Source: an uncultured Collinsella sp.
Lineage (GTDB): Bacteria > Actinomycetota > Coriobacteriia > Coriobacteriales > Coriobacteriaceae
Direction of reading: 5' to 3'
DNA length: 20,695 bases
Assembly (NCBI GenBank): GCA_902470925.1
Contig: CABRIF010000031.1
Location: forward strand, 1-20,695
This document shows, in pieces, positions 7,941-15,610 of the stretch. A program made the position numbers and the translations under genes. Numbering within the stretch: position 1 is the stretch's first letter; every line of letters starts with the position of its first letter. Below the pieces are notes generated by a model. It saw only the letters and a program-made list of their open reading frames with translations. It did not search any database and had not been told where the DNA came from.

Positions 7941-7977
7941 CGTGCCCCCATACCCGGACTGCGGGTATGGGGGCACG
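7941..7977. terminator. Perfect 16-bp hairpin between converging genes
   Basis: CGTGCCCCCATACCCG (7941-7956), loop GACTG, exact complement at 7962-7977. It stands between the ATPase (plus) and the D-Ala ligase (minus), where a two-way terminator is expected. It has no T run on either strand and does not share the loop of hairpins A and B. Terminator function is inferred from position. Confidence 0.55.
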
Positions 7978-8030
7978 ATGCTGTTGGTGCGTTTTCGGCA
8001 ATCGGGAGGCGCAGCAATCTGCAGCGGGAG

Positions 8031-9095
8031 CTACTCGGCGAGCTTGACCTCAATGAGCTCGGTCAAGACCTCGGAGAGCTCGCGGCCGGCCACGCGGAAC
8101 ATCTGCGGGAAGCGGCTGTAATAGGTGAGCCCGGGGGTGGAGTTCACCTCGTTGAAGACAACCTCGCCCTCCTCGGTGACGAACAGGTCCACGCGCGCGA
8201 AGCCGCTGCAGCCGAGCGCCTCGTAGACGGTGCGGCCGGCGGTGCGGATGCGCTCCATGACCTCGGGCTCGAAGCTGCCCGGGCAGCGCAGCTCGGTGTT
8301 GGCGCCCGGGTCCTTCTCCAGATGGATGCGGAAGAAGCCGTCGCCCGAGATCACGATCTCGTCGACCTCGCCCATCTCGATGCCATGGACCGCGTCGCCC
8401 ATGACCGCGCAGCCCACCTCGGTGCCTACGATGGCCTCCTCGACGGCGACCTTCTCATCGAGGGCGAAGGCGGCGGCGAGCGCCTCGGCGAACGAGGCGT
8501 CGTCGACGGCCTTGGACACGCCGATCGACGAGCCGCCGCGCGCGGGCTTCACAAAGACCGGGTAGCCGCCGCAGCGCTCCACGGTGGCGGCGGCATCGGA
8601 CTCGGTGCAGCCACGGTACAGCACGCAGCAGGCCGGCGAGCGCACGCCGGCAGCAGCGGCCAGGCGATGCGCGGCGTCCTTGTCCATGCACACCGCGCTC
8701 GACAGCACGCCGCAGCCCACGTACGGCACGCCGCAGGTCTCGAGCGCACCCTGGATGGTGCCGTCCTCGCCGCCCTGCCCGTGCAGCACCGGCAGCGCCA
8801 CGTCGATGGCCAGCGGCACCAGCGCGCCGTCGACGACCTCGCACAGGCTGCCGAGCGCCTCGGGGCCGCATCCCGGCACGAGCACCACCGGTGTGCAGTC
8901 GTGCTCGCGCCAGGCGTCCGAAATGATGTCCGCCACGTCGCCGGTATAGTGCAGCCAGGTCCCCTCGCGGGTGATGCCGATGAGCACCGGCTCGAAGCGA
9001 TCGGCGGGCAGCTGCTTGATGACGTTGTCCGCAGACTTGAGCGAGATGTCGTGCTCGCTGGAGATGCCGCCGAACAGGATTGCGACGTTGGTCAT
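8031..9095 (-). CDS. D-alanine ligase of the Ddl/Van family with a VanA-like specificity loop
   Basis: A 354-residue cytoplasmic ATP-grasp ligase making the D-Ala dipeptide or depsipeptide for peptidoglycan precursors. Visible: VAILFGGISSEHDISLKSA (N-terminal D-Ala site), LHGQGGEDGTIQG, MDKDAAH, PVFVKPARGGSSIGV (ATP grasp), VGTEVGCAVMG, GFARVDLFVTEEGEVVFNEVNSTPG (Mg and second substrate). The omega loop is GFFRIHLEKDP: H258 stands where ordinary Ddl enzymes have Tyr (Y216 of E. coli DdlB) and where VanA has H244 in FRIHQE. Other stretches (GITREGTWLHYTG, EVGCAVMG, ALGCSGFARVD) also resemble VanA/VanG ligases. So D-Ala-D-Lac specificity is possible, though no vanH or vanX lies nearby. It may instead be the housekeeping ligase. 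RBS GAAGGGA precedes ATG 9093-9095. Monocistronic as far as seen. Confidence 0.9.
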   Translation of the reverse strand: MTNVAILFGGISSEHDISLKSADNVIKQLPADRFEPVLIGITREGTWLHYTGDVADIISDAWREHDCTPVVLVPGCGPEALGSLCEVVDGALVPLAIDVALPVLHGQGGEDGTIQGALETCGVPYVGCGVLSSAVCMDKDAAHRLAAAAGVRSPACCVLYRGCTESDAAATVERCGGYPVFVKPARGGSSIGVSKAVDDASFAEALAAAFALDEKVAVEEAIVGTEVGCAVMGDAVHGIEMGEVDEIVISGDGFFRIHLEKDPGANTELRCPGSFEPEVMERIRTAGRTVYEALGCSGFARVDLFVTEEGEVVFNEVNSTPGLTYYSRFPQMFRVAGRELSEVLTELIEVKLAE

Positions 9096-9586
9096 GAAGG
9101 TCCCTTCTCACGTGTTCGCGCGCCGCACCCCCCAGGCGCCGCGCGCGATTGCTTGCCCGTCTATTCTAACCGCCCGCGCCCGCCGCGGCCCGCGCGGACG
9201 CGCCGGACGGCGCCCAAACGGCACGGCGGGGCCTGTGAACGGCGGCAGACGGCCCGCGAGCGGCCGAAAAGCGCGGCGGGCTGCGGATCGGCTCACATCG
9301 CCGCCATATCTTGCGCGCAGGCCAACCCCGCATGCGGTCGGGCGAGGCCACCCGCATGCGGCCTGACGTATCATGACCGGGGCGCCGCATTCCACGGGCG
9401 CATCGGGCCGCAGCGGCCCGGGCTGCAACGCGCCGGCGATAGCGGTCACCTCCGCCGTGTGCCGCCCACCGCACACATGGCATAATGATGCCCTGTCTCC
9501 AACTCATACCGACCGCTTCGCACCCGGGCATCCCGCGCCGCGCGGGCGCAGGGGCAAGCGGCCGACGCCCCGCCGAAAGGACGCAC
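9096..9586. other. Long GC-rich divergent intergenic region (ligase / MFS exporter)
   Basis: No gene is supported: open frames here are Arg/Ala/Pro-rich shadows without ribosome binding sites. A possible minus-strand -10 TAGAAT lies at 9163-9168, about 70 bp before the ligase ATG, but without a -35. A possible plus-strand -10 CATAAT lies at 9481-9486, about 100 bp before the MFS start, also without a good -35. The only ordered structure is the repeat pair at 9319-9361. Confidence 0.5.
9319..9361. repeat. Two copies of CCCGCATGCGG within a 24-bp-spaced direct repeat
   Basis: AGGCCAACCCCGCATGCGG (9319-9337) and AGGCCACCCGCATGCGG (9345-9361) are direct repeats differing by a 2-nt indel. Each ends in the 10-bp palindrome CCGCATGCGG (9328-9337, 9352-9361). 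Paired palindromes in a divergent promoter region suggest an operator pair, but GC-rich chance repeats are possible. Confidence 0.6.
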
Positions 9587-10804
9587 GTGAACAGCATCGC
9601 CACCGGCACGCACGCCCCCGAGAAACCCGAGCGCCTGAGCGCCTACGCCAAGCTCTGCATCGGCCTGCTCATCGCCCTCGGATTCTCGCTCGGATGCTCG
9701 GAGTTCATCGTCATCGGCATCCAGCCCGAGCTCGCCGCGAGCTTTCACGTTACGCTGGCGCAGGCGGGCATGCTCATGAGCGCCTTCTCGGTCACCTACG
9801 CGGTCGCCACCCCGATCCTGGCGCTCGGCACCGGACGCATCCCTCGGCGCACCCTCCTGATCGCCTATTCCGTGCTGTTCTGCGCGGGCAACGCCGTGGC
9901 GCTCGCCGCCACCAGCTTCGAGATGCTCATCGCCGCCCGCGTGCTGATCGGCCTGGTATCGGGCGCGCTGCTGGCCGTGGGCGTCACCTACATCCCCGAG
10001 CTGGCGGGGATGGGCCGCATCTCGATGTGCATCTCGCTGGTCTATGCCGCATTCTCGGTAGCCATGGTGGTTGCCACCTCGGCCGGCAAGTTCATCGCCG
10101 CCACCTTCGCGTGGCGCTACGCCCTGGCCGGCGCGCTCATCATGGCGGTCATCGTGTGCGCCGCGCTCATCGCGGCGCTGCCGCGCCAGGGGGCGGCCGA
10201 CCTGCCGGCGGGCGCGTCCGAGCAGCTGCCGCTCCTGCGCGACGCGCGCATGCTGGCCGGCATGGCAATCTTCGTGTTCGGCGTGGGCTCGATCTACGTG
10301 TTCTACGGCTACATCACGCCGTATCTGGAGGACATCCTCGGCCTGAGCACCCTGCAGGCGAGCGCCGCGCTCATGGCCTACGGCGCGATGTGCTTCATCT
10401 CGAACCTGCTGTCCGGCGCGCTCGACACGCGCTTCGGCGTCCGCGCCCTGCTCGCGAGCTTCCCGGCGCAGGCGCTGCTGCTGCTCGCCCTGTACCTGAT
10501 CGGCCCTGTGCCGGCGCCCGCGCTGGCCACCATCATGCTCATCGGCCTCACGATGTATATCGTCTCGGTACCCTGCGTGTCCCTGTTCATGACCACGGCA
10601 GCCCAGGAGTACCCGCAGGCGCTCACCTTGGCGAGCTCGCTGGAGCCCACCGCCTTCAACATCGGCATCGCCTTCGGCACCGCCGTGGGCGGCCAGGTCA
10701 TCTCAACGGTCGGCATGCCCTTCGTGGGGCTGGTGGGCGCCGCGTTCTCCCTCGTTGCTTGGGCGCTGGCGGCACTCACCGCGCGCCTCGTCGCCACACG
10801 CTGA
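9587..10804 (+). CDS. MFS drug/sugar exporter (DHA1, AraJ/YdhP-like)
   Basis: A 405-residue, about 12-helix major facilitator. The first helix region GCSEFIVIGIQPELAASFHV resembles the EFVxxGLLPEIA opening of AraJ/SotB/YdhP-type exporters. RIPRRTLLIAYSVLF is the cytoplasmic A-type loop between helices 2 and 3, and a hydrophilic break near LPRQGAADLPAGASEQLPLL splits the two halves. It exports small molecules by proton antiport; the substrate is unknown. GTG 9587 is taken as the start because GAAAGGA (9575-9581) lies five bases before it. An ATG at 9485 is in frame but would add an Arg/Pro-rich leader and lacks a binding site. It runs towards the FKBP gene. Confidence 0.88.
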   Translation: MNSIATGTHAPEKPERLSAYAKLCIGLLIALGFSLGCSEFIVIGIQPELAASFHVTLAQAGMLMSAFSVTYAVATPILALGTGRIPRRTLLIAYSVLFCAGNAVALAATSFEMLIAARVLIGLVSGALLAVGVTYIPELAGMGRISMCISLVYAAFSVAMVVATSAGKFIAATFAWRYALAGALIMAVIVCAALIAALPRQGAADLPAGASEQLPLLRDARMLAGMAIFVFGVGSIYVFYGYITPYLEDILGLSTLQASAALMAYGAMCFISNLLSGALDTRFGVRALLASFPAQALLLLALYLIGPVPAPALATIMLIGLTMYIVSVPCVSLFMTTAAQEYPQALTLASSLEPTAFNIGIAFGTAVGGQVISTVGMPFVGLVGAAFSLVAWALAALTARLVATR

Positions 10805-10880
10805 CGCACAGCGGACCCGCGCCGCGCGGAACTGCGAGTGTAGCCCCCATCCAAGCGGGCGCGAGCGGCGCCGCACCGGC

Positions 10881-10908
10881 GGCCGGGCAGTGCCCCACCC
10901 GGCCGGGT
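10881..10908. terminator. Weak GC hairpin between converging genes
   Basis: GGCCGGG (10881-10887) pairs with CCCGGCC (10898-10904) over a 10-nt loop, and overlaps a 12-bp palindrome ACCCGGCCGGGT (10897-10908). It lies between the MFS and FKBP stops. No T run, so only a possible terminator. Confidence 0.35.
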
Positions 10909-10921
10909 ACGAGCGCGAGCC

Positions 10922-11350
10922 CTACTCCCCGATCGAGACGATCTCGATGTCGAAGGTAAGGGCCTTGCCGGCGAGCTCGTGGTTGGCGTCGAGCAGGATG
11001 CCCGTGTCGTCCACGTTCAGCACGACAGCCGGGATGGGCTGGCCGCCGGGGCCCTGCAAAAAGAGCTTGTCGCCCTTCGAGATCTGCTCGATGTTCGGCA
11101 CCTGCTCGATCGGGAAGTGCAGGATCATATCGTCGTTGCGCTCGCCATAGGCCTCCGCAGCCGGGATGCGCACGGTCTTTTTCTCCCCCACCTGCATGTC
11201 CATGACCGCGGCGTCGAAGCCGGCGATCATCTGGTGGGCGCCGCAGGTGAACTCGATCGGCTCGCCGCGGTCGTAGCTGCTGTCGAACTGGGTGCCGTCG
11301 TCGAGCGTCCCGCGGTAGTGGGCGCTGACCTTCTTGCCTTGGTTGGACAT
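10922..11350 (-). CDS. FKBP-type peptidyl-prolyl isomerase, SlyD/SlpA-like
   Basis: A 142-residue cytoplasmic prolyl isomerase/chaperone. The FKBP core is GKKVSAHYRGTLDDGTQFDSS and then GAHQMIAGFDAAVMDMQVGEKKTVRIPAAEAYGER. The following insert, about residues 76-125 (FPIEQVPNIEQISKGDKLFL, then PAVVLNVDDTGILLDANHELAG), is the insert-in-flap domain typical of SlyD. The end LAGKALTFDIEIVSI closes the FKBP sheet. There is no His/Cys-rich metal-binding tail as in E. coli SlyD. Start ATG 11348-11350 has GGAGGA five bases upstream. Longer upstream reading frame is non-homologous and antisense to the peptidase gene. Divergent from the YgjP-like gene. Confidence 0.92.
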   Translation of the reverse strand: MSNQGKKVSAHYRGTLDDGTQFDSSYDRGEPIEFTCGAHQMIAGFDAAVMDMQVGEKKTVRIPAAEAYGERNDDMILHFPIEQVPNIEQISKGDKLFLQGPGGQPIPAVVLNVDDTGILLDANHELAGKALTFDIEIVSIGE

Positions 11351-11455
11351 GGGGTCCTCCGTCTTTCGTATCACGGGCAGCAAGCAGACGCCGGCCGGCA
11401 GCCGGCCCCGTTGCTGCGGGATGGCGCTTGCGCGATGCGCGAAGCCGTGCGATTC

Positions 11456-11463
11456 ACTATAGT
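11456..11463. promoter_or_regulatory. Palindromic ACTATAGT, possible shared -10 of two divergent genes
   Basis: This is the only AT-rich octamer in the 201-bp FKBP/peptidase intergenic region. It reads TATAGT on both strands, so it could serve as the -10 for both directions. No good -35 is found on either side. Confidence 0.3.
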
Positions 11464-11551
11464 TGTTCGCGTCCGCCCGCCGCCCGAGAAGATCGCCGGG
11501 CCCGGCGGCATCACAGAACCCGCAGCGCCGACGACCCGAAAGGAGGGCGGC

Positions 11552-12259
11552 ATGCCGAGCACCTTCACGCTCATCGCCCCCGCACCGGACGGCACCTCGA
11601 TACCCGTATCCGTGACCCGCAAGCGCGTGCGCAACCTCAACCTGCGCGTCCGCGATGACGGCACGGTGGTGTTGAGCATCCCCGTACACGCGAGCACCCG
11701 GCAGGCCCAGGAGTTCCTGCAGCGCCGCGGCGGCTGGATCTTCGAGAAGCGGCAGCGGCTCCAGGCGCGCGCCGCCGCACGGGCCGACGCCGCAGATGCA
11801 GGCACCATTCCGCTGTGGGGGCGGCTCGTGCCCATCGCGGACGCCCTGGGGGCGGCAGATGCGGCGGGCGTCGACCTGCAGGCCCAGGTCGACGCCCTCT
11901 ACGCCCGCGAGGTCGCACGCAAGCTGCCCGGGCTGGCAGCGCAGCTGGAGCAGACCATGGGGGTGGCGGCCCGCAGCTGGAGCATCCGCCACATGCGCAG
12001 CCGCTGGGGCTCGTGCACACCGGCGCGCGCCACCATCCGCATCAACGCGGCGCTGGCGGCCTACCCGCCCTGCTGCCTAGAGTATGTGGTTGCCCACGAG
12101 CTCACCCATCTCATGGAGCCGAGCCACAACCGGCGCTTCCACACGCTGCTGGGCATCTGGTGCCCGCACGCGCGCACCTCGGCCGCCCTGCTCAAGCGCC
12201 CCGCCCGGGCAGTTGCCGAGCAAGGAGGGCGGGCCCGGCCGGCCGAAGACCGTCGCTGA
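11552..12259 (+). CDS. YgjP/DUF45-family zinc metallopeptidase
   Basis: A 235-residue protein of the YgjP-like M48-related family (PF01863). The N-terminal part VTRKRVRNLNLRVRDDGTVVLSIP and the WIFEKRQRL helix are typical. The core is MRSRWGSCTPARATIRINAAL, then EYVVAHELTHLMEPSHNRRFH. Zn ligands are H182 and H186 with catalytic E183, and H192 is the likely third ligand, the spacing seen in YgjP (HELAHLxxPNH). The cellular substrate is unknown for the family; some members are encoded in type I restriction loci, but none is seen here. The C-terminal ~25 residues are Arg/Pro-rich and probably disordered. Start ATG 11552 follows AAAGGAGGG (11539-11547). Converges on the GT39 gene. Confidence 0.9.
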   Translation: MPSTFTLIAPAPDGTSIPVSVTRKRVRNLNLRVRDDGTVVLSIPVHASTRQAQEFLQRRGGWIFEKRQRLQARAAARADAADAGTIPLWGRLVPIADALGAADAAGVDLQAQVDALYAREVARKLPGLAAQLEQTMGVAARSWSIRHMRSRWGSCTPARATIRINAALAAYPPCCLEYVVAHELTHLMEPSHNRRFHTLLGIWCPHARTSAALLKRPARAVAEQGGRARPAEDRR

Positions 12260-12282
12260 GGGACGCCGCCGGCTTTCATGCA

Positions 12283-12323
12283 GCACGGCGCCGCGACGGC
12301 ATGCAGCCGACACGACGCCGTGC
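12283..12323. terminator. Weak inverted repeat between converging genes
   Basis: GCACGGCG (12283-12290) and CGCCGTGC (12316-12323) pair over a 25-nt loop in the 93-bp gap between the peptidase and GT39 stops. No T run follows, so a terminator role rests on position only. Confidence 0.3.
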
Positions 12324-12352
12324 CTAAACAGCGCATCGCTCAGCGGTGCTTC

Positions 12353-14737
12353 CTACGAGGCCAGGTCGTAGACGGTCACGCCGCCCACCGTCTGGGCCTC
12401 GAAGGTCTCCTCGACCCACGCCTCGATCTCGGACGCGGCCGACGAGCCGCCCATCTGCGAGCCTCCCATACCGCCGCCGGCGATGTAGTAGCGCACCAGC
12501 CCTGCGGCCACATAGGCCTTGAACTGCTCGAGCGTCGGCGCTGGGTCGGTGCCGTTGAACCCGCCGATCGCCATGACGGGAAGCTCGCTGGCGAGCTGGT
12601 AGCCGGCGGCGTTTTGCGAGCCGGTCGTGGCGGCCGCCCAGCGGTAGCCCGAGCCGCCCTCGACGAGCAGCTCCACGAGCTCGCTGTTCGACGAGGCGCC
12701 CGAACCGCCCAGGATCGATCCGCCTTGCGCCTGCGCGCCTGCCGCGCCACCGGCGGCAGGACCCGACCCGGCGGCAGCGTCGGTGTCGGCGGTTTCCGAT
12801 GCGTCCGCCGCCTCGCCGGAGCCGGTTCCATCAGCGTCCGCGGACAGCGCACCTGTGCCGGAAGCCCCATCCGCCGACGGCGGCGTGGGAGCCGACGAGC
12901 CATCGCCGGCGGACCCGTTCGCCTGCTCGCCAGCCGCAGCATCGCCCGCCCCAGCAGCATCAGCATCCGCCTCAGCGCCATCCGGGGCCGTCGGCGCCGA
13001 GGCGTTTGTACCGCCCGGGGCCGTGCCGCCACCGCCACCACCGCCACCAGGGCCGCCGGCCGCGCCCGACGAGGGTCCGGCGCTCACGATGGAGCCGTGA
13101 TGGCCCGAAGCGATCGTAGCGGCCGTCCATGCGGCCGGGGCCGCCAGCAGGGCGGCCGCCGCCACGGTGCAGGCGGCAACCGTCGACCTCCGCCGCAGGC
13201 GCGCATCCGGCACCACGCCCGCGAGCGCCACTGCAACCGCGCCGGCCGCACCCAGCGCGAGCACGCACCAGCCCAGCCAGGTCCACGCACCCGAGCGCAC
13301 CACGATCACGCAGGCCCACAGCGCGCTGGCGCCGATCAGCACCGCGCACGCCGGCCGCGCCCACACGCGGTCACGCAGCTCCCACAGGCTTCGCAGGCAC
13401 GCCGCGGCCATAACCGCCACCGCCGGCACGAGCGCCACGGTGTAGTACGCGTGGAAGATGCCGGCCATGAAGCTGAACACCAGCCATGTCACCACCAGCC
13501 AGCCTCCGAACACCAGCACGAACGCACGGCGCAGGCGACCGAGTTGCCCCGCGTCGCGGCCCCTTGCCCGGCCGGCCGCCGAGCCGCCTGCACCCGAGCA
13601 GGCGCGCGCGGCAAGCCAGCAGATGAGGATACCCGCCAACGCAAAGAGCGCGAACCACGCGAACTGCCCGGCGAAATCGCTGCCCAAAAGACGGCCGATA
13701 CCCGTCTCGCCCCACATGCCGCCCTGGGACGCTCCGCCCGAGGAGGCCCCGGGCACCACCGAACCGGTCTCATCGCCGGTCAGGCGGCCCAAGCCGTTGT
13801 AACCGAAGGTGAGCTCCAAAAACGAATCGGTCTGCGAGCCGCCGATGTAGGGGCGCGACCCGGAGGGCACCACCACCGTCAGCAGCACCCACCAGCCCGC
13901 CGCGACGACCATCGCCGCAAGCGCTGCAGCCGCGTCGAGCACGCGCCGCGGCCAACGAGCGGGCGAGGAGGCGAGCATGGCCAGACCGAAGCCCGGCAGC
14001 ACCAAAAACACCTGCAGCTGCTTGGTGAGAAAACCGAAGCCCACCAGGATGCCGGCGAGGACGAACCAGCGCGTGCGCACCCGGTTGCCTGCCCGGTCGG
14101 GCGCGGCCTCGAGCGCGCGCAGCACGCAGCCCGCCGCACCCAGCATGAGCAGCACGAGCAGGGCGTCGGGGTTGTCGAAGCGGAACATGAGGGCCGCCAC
14201 CGGCGTGGCGACGAACAGCGCGCCCGCGCCCAGGCCGGCCGCCGCGCCCCACCGGCGCCGCACGATGGCATAGCACAGGTAGATGCAGGCCACGCCCATG
14301 AGCGCCTGGGGCAGCAACAGCGCGAAGCTGCTGAGGCCGAGCAGCCGGATGGACAGCGCCATCAGCCACAGCGACGCCGGGGGCTTATCGACCGTGATCG
14401 CGCCGCTCGCATCGGAAGCGCCCCACAGAAAGGCGCTCCAGCTCTGTGAGCCCGCCTGGGCGGCAGCGGCGTAGAACTCGTTCGCGTAACCCGAGGCGGT
14501 CAGGTTCCAGAAGAACACGAACGCCGCGACCGCCAGCAGGGCCGCCAGGGCCGCAAGCTCGCACCGCGAGCGCGCCGGCGGGGTGAACGGACGCGCACGA
14601 TGCGAGCCCTCCGCAGGCGCCTCGCCCGCCTGCCCTTCCGCGCGGCCCCGCCACGAGGCATCTGCGGACGCCTCCGGCCCCACCGGAATCTGCGGCACGC
14701 GGGCCGCGCGATTCCGCATACCTGCCAGCACGCTCAT
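12353..14737 (-). CDS. GT39-family membrane glycosyltransferase, YkcB-like
   Basis: A 794-residue polytopic enzyme of the PMT/ArnT fold that uses a polyprenyl-phosphate sugar outside the membrane. After a ~58-residue cytoplasmic leader come the first helix and the catalytic loop: SGYANEFYAAAAQAGSQSW (N86-E87 in the place of the PMT DE motif) and GAITVDKPPASLWLMALSIRLLG. About ten more hydrophobic segments follow. Residues about 560-674 are low-complexity Gly/Ala/Asp/Ser/Thr, including a poly-Gly run. The chain ends with a folded domain (YRWAAATTGSQNAAGYQLAS, then ELPVMAIGGFNGTDPAPTLEQF) seen at the C-terminus of YkcB-like proteins. Its ATG (14735-14737) overlaps the TGA of the GT2 gene in an ATGA, so translation is coupled. 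Acceptor and sugar are unknown; protein O-glycosylation or cell-wall glycosylation are both possible. Confidence 0.9.
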   Translation of the reverse strand: MSVLAGMRNRAARVPQIPVGPEASADASWRGRAEGQAGEAPAEGSHRARPFTPPARSRCELAALAALLAVAAFVFFWNLTASGYANEFYAAAAQAGSQSWSAFLWGASDASGAITVDKPPASLWLMALSIRLLGLSSFALLLPQALMGVACIYLCYAIVRRRWGAAAGLGAGALFVATPVAALMFRFDNPDALLVLLMLGAAGCVLRALEAAPDRAGNRVRTRWFVLAGILVGFGFLTKQLQVFLVLPGFGLAMLASSPARWPRRVLDAAAALAAMVVAAGWWVLLTVVVPSGSRPYIGGSQTDSFLELTFGYNGLGRLTGDETGSVVPGASSGGASQGGMWGETGIGRLLGSDFAGQFAWFALFALAGILICWLAARACSGAGGSAAGRARGRDAGQLGRLRRAFVLVFGGWLVVTWLVFSFMAGIFHAYYTVALVPAVAVMAAACLRSLWELRDRVWARPACAVLIGASALWACVIVVRSGAWTWLGWCVLALGAAGAVAVALAGVVPDARLRRRSTVAACTVAAAALLAAPAAWTAATIASGHHGSIVSAGPSSGAAGGPGGGGGGGGTAPGGTNASAPTAPDGAEADADAAGAGDAAAGEQANGSAGDGSSAPTPPSADGASGTGALSADADGTGSGEAADASETADTDAAAGSGPAAGGAAGAQAQGGSILGGSGASSNSELVELLVEGGSGYRWAAATTGSQNAAGYQLASELPVMAIGGFNGTDPAPTLEQFKAYVAAGLVRYYIAGGGMGGSQMGGSSAASEIEAWVEETFEAQTVGGVTVYDLAS

Positions 14738-15597
14738 CGCGCATCCACCGCCCGACGCTGGCGGACGCCGTGCGCCGCCCCCGATGCCGGGGCCGCCGAG
14801 CGCTTGATGCGCCGCATGCCCGCCAGGTCCTTGCGCACCGTGTCGAGGATGTGCACCGACGAGGCGCTGTCCTCAACCCAACGCACGGGGATCTCGCGCA
14901 TGGCGAGCCCCAGGCGCTCGGCGATCACCAACAGCTCCGTATCGAAGAACCATTCGTCATCGACGACCTGCGGCAGCAACACGGATGCCGCCTCGGCGCT
15001 GATGGCCTTGAACCCGCATTGCGCATCGCGGAACCCCACGCCCAGGTAGACCTGGAGCATCCGATTGTAGGTGCGCGAGATCACCTCGCGCTTGGCGCAG
15101 CGCGTCACCTGGGAGGCCGGCAGCAGGCGCGAACCGAAGCAAACGTCCACCGCGCCGTCGAGCACCGGCAGCACCAGCTCGGGAATCTGGGCGATGTCGG
15201 TGGACAGATCGACGTCCATATAGGCGAGCACGCGCGCTCGGCTGGCGAGCCAGGTACACTTGAGCGCGTAGCCGCGGCCCTTGCGCGGGATGCGCACGGC
15301 GCGGACCTCGTCGGGATACGATGCGGCCAGCGAGCAAGCCAGCTGCCAGGTGCGGTCGGTGCTCGCGTTGTCGGCGATGACCACGCACCAGCTGAAGGCC
15401 GCGGCACTTCCCGCAAGCGAGCGCAGATGCTCCACGAGCGTGATGATCGAGGATCCGAGTTCGACCTGCTCGTTATACATGGGGACCACGATGCCCACAT
15501 CCACCTCGCGCGCCGTGCCCACCAGCTGCAGATCGGCTGCCCGCTCGCCGGTGGCATGCACCGCGCCGCCAAGGATATTCGGTCGTATGGTTGCCAT
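14734..15597 (-). CDS. GT2 polyprenyl-phosphate glycosyltransferase, DPM1/YkcC-like
   Basis: A 287-residue cytoplasmic-face GT-A enzyme that should load a sugar from a nucleotide donor onto polyprenyl phosphate for the GT39 next door. Motifs: VGIVVPMYNEQ (residues 34-44), VIADNASTDRT, RKGRGYALK, AYMDVDLSTD with D128-V129-D130 (metal/nucleotide DxD), FGSRLLPAS, and QCGFKA followed by EWFFDTELL, as in DPM1-like proteins. No C-terminal membrane helices, so it is the short soluble type. Start ATG 15597 has AAGGTGA nearby upstream; the frame is open further up to 15654 but without a better site. It begins 13 bp after the stop of the Ala-rich membrane protein and ends overlapping GT39. Confidence 0.92.
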   Translation of the reverse strand: MATIRPNILGGAVHATGERAADLQLVGTAREVDVGIVVPMYNEQVELGSSIITLVEHLRSLAGSAAAFSWCVVIADNASTDRTWQLACSLAASYPDEVRAVRIPRKGRGYALKCTWLASRARVLAYMDVDLSTDIAQIPELVLPVLDGAVDVCFGSRLLPASQVTRCAKREVISRTYNRMLQVYLGVGFRDAQCGFKAISAEAASVLLPQVVDDEWFFDTELLVIAERLGLAMREIPVRWVEDSASSVHILDTVRKDLAGMRRIKRSAAPASGAAHGVRQRRAVDAR

Positions 15598-15610
15598 ATG
15601 AATCACCTTC

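Noticed and set aside
9485..9586. Longer MFS start at ATG 9485
   Set aside because: It would add a 34-residue Arg/Pro-rich leader with no ribosome binding site, whereas GTG 9587 is five bases after GAAAGGA.
12278..14449. A 723-codon plus-strand open frame opposite GT39
   Set aside because: Arg/Ala/His-rich shadow of the minus-strand gene, no ribosome binding site or recognisable domain.
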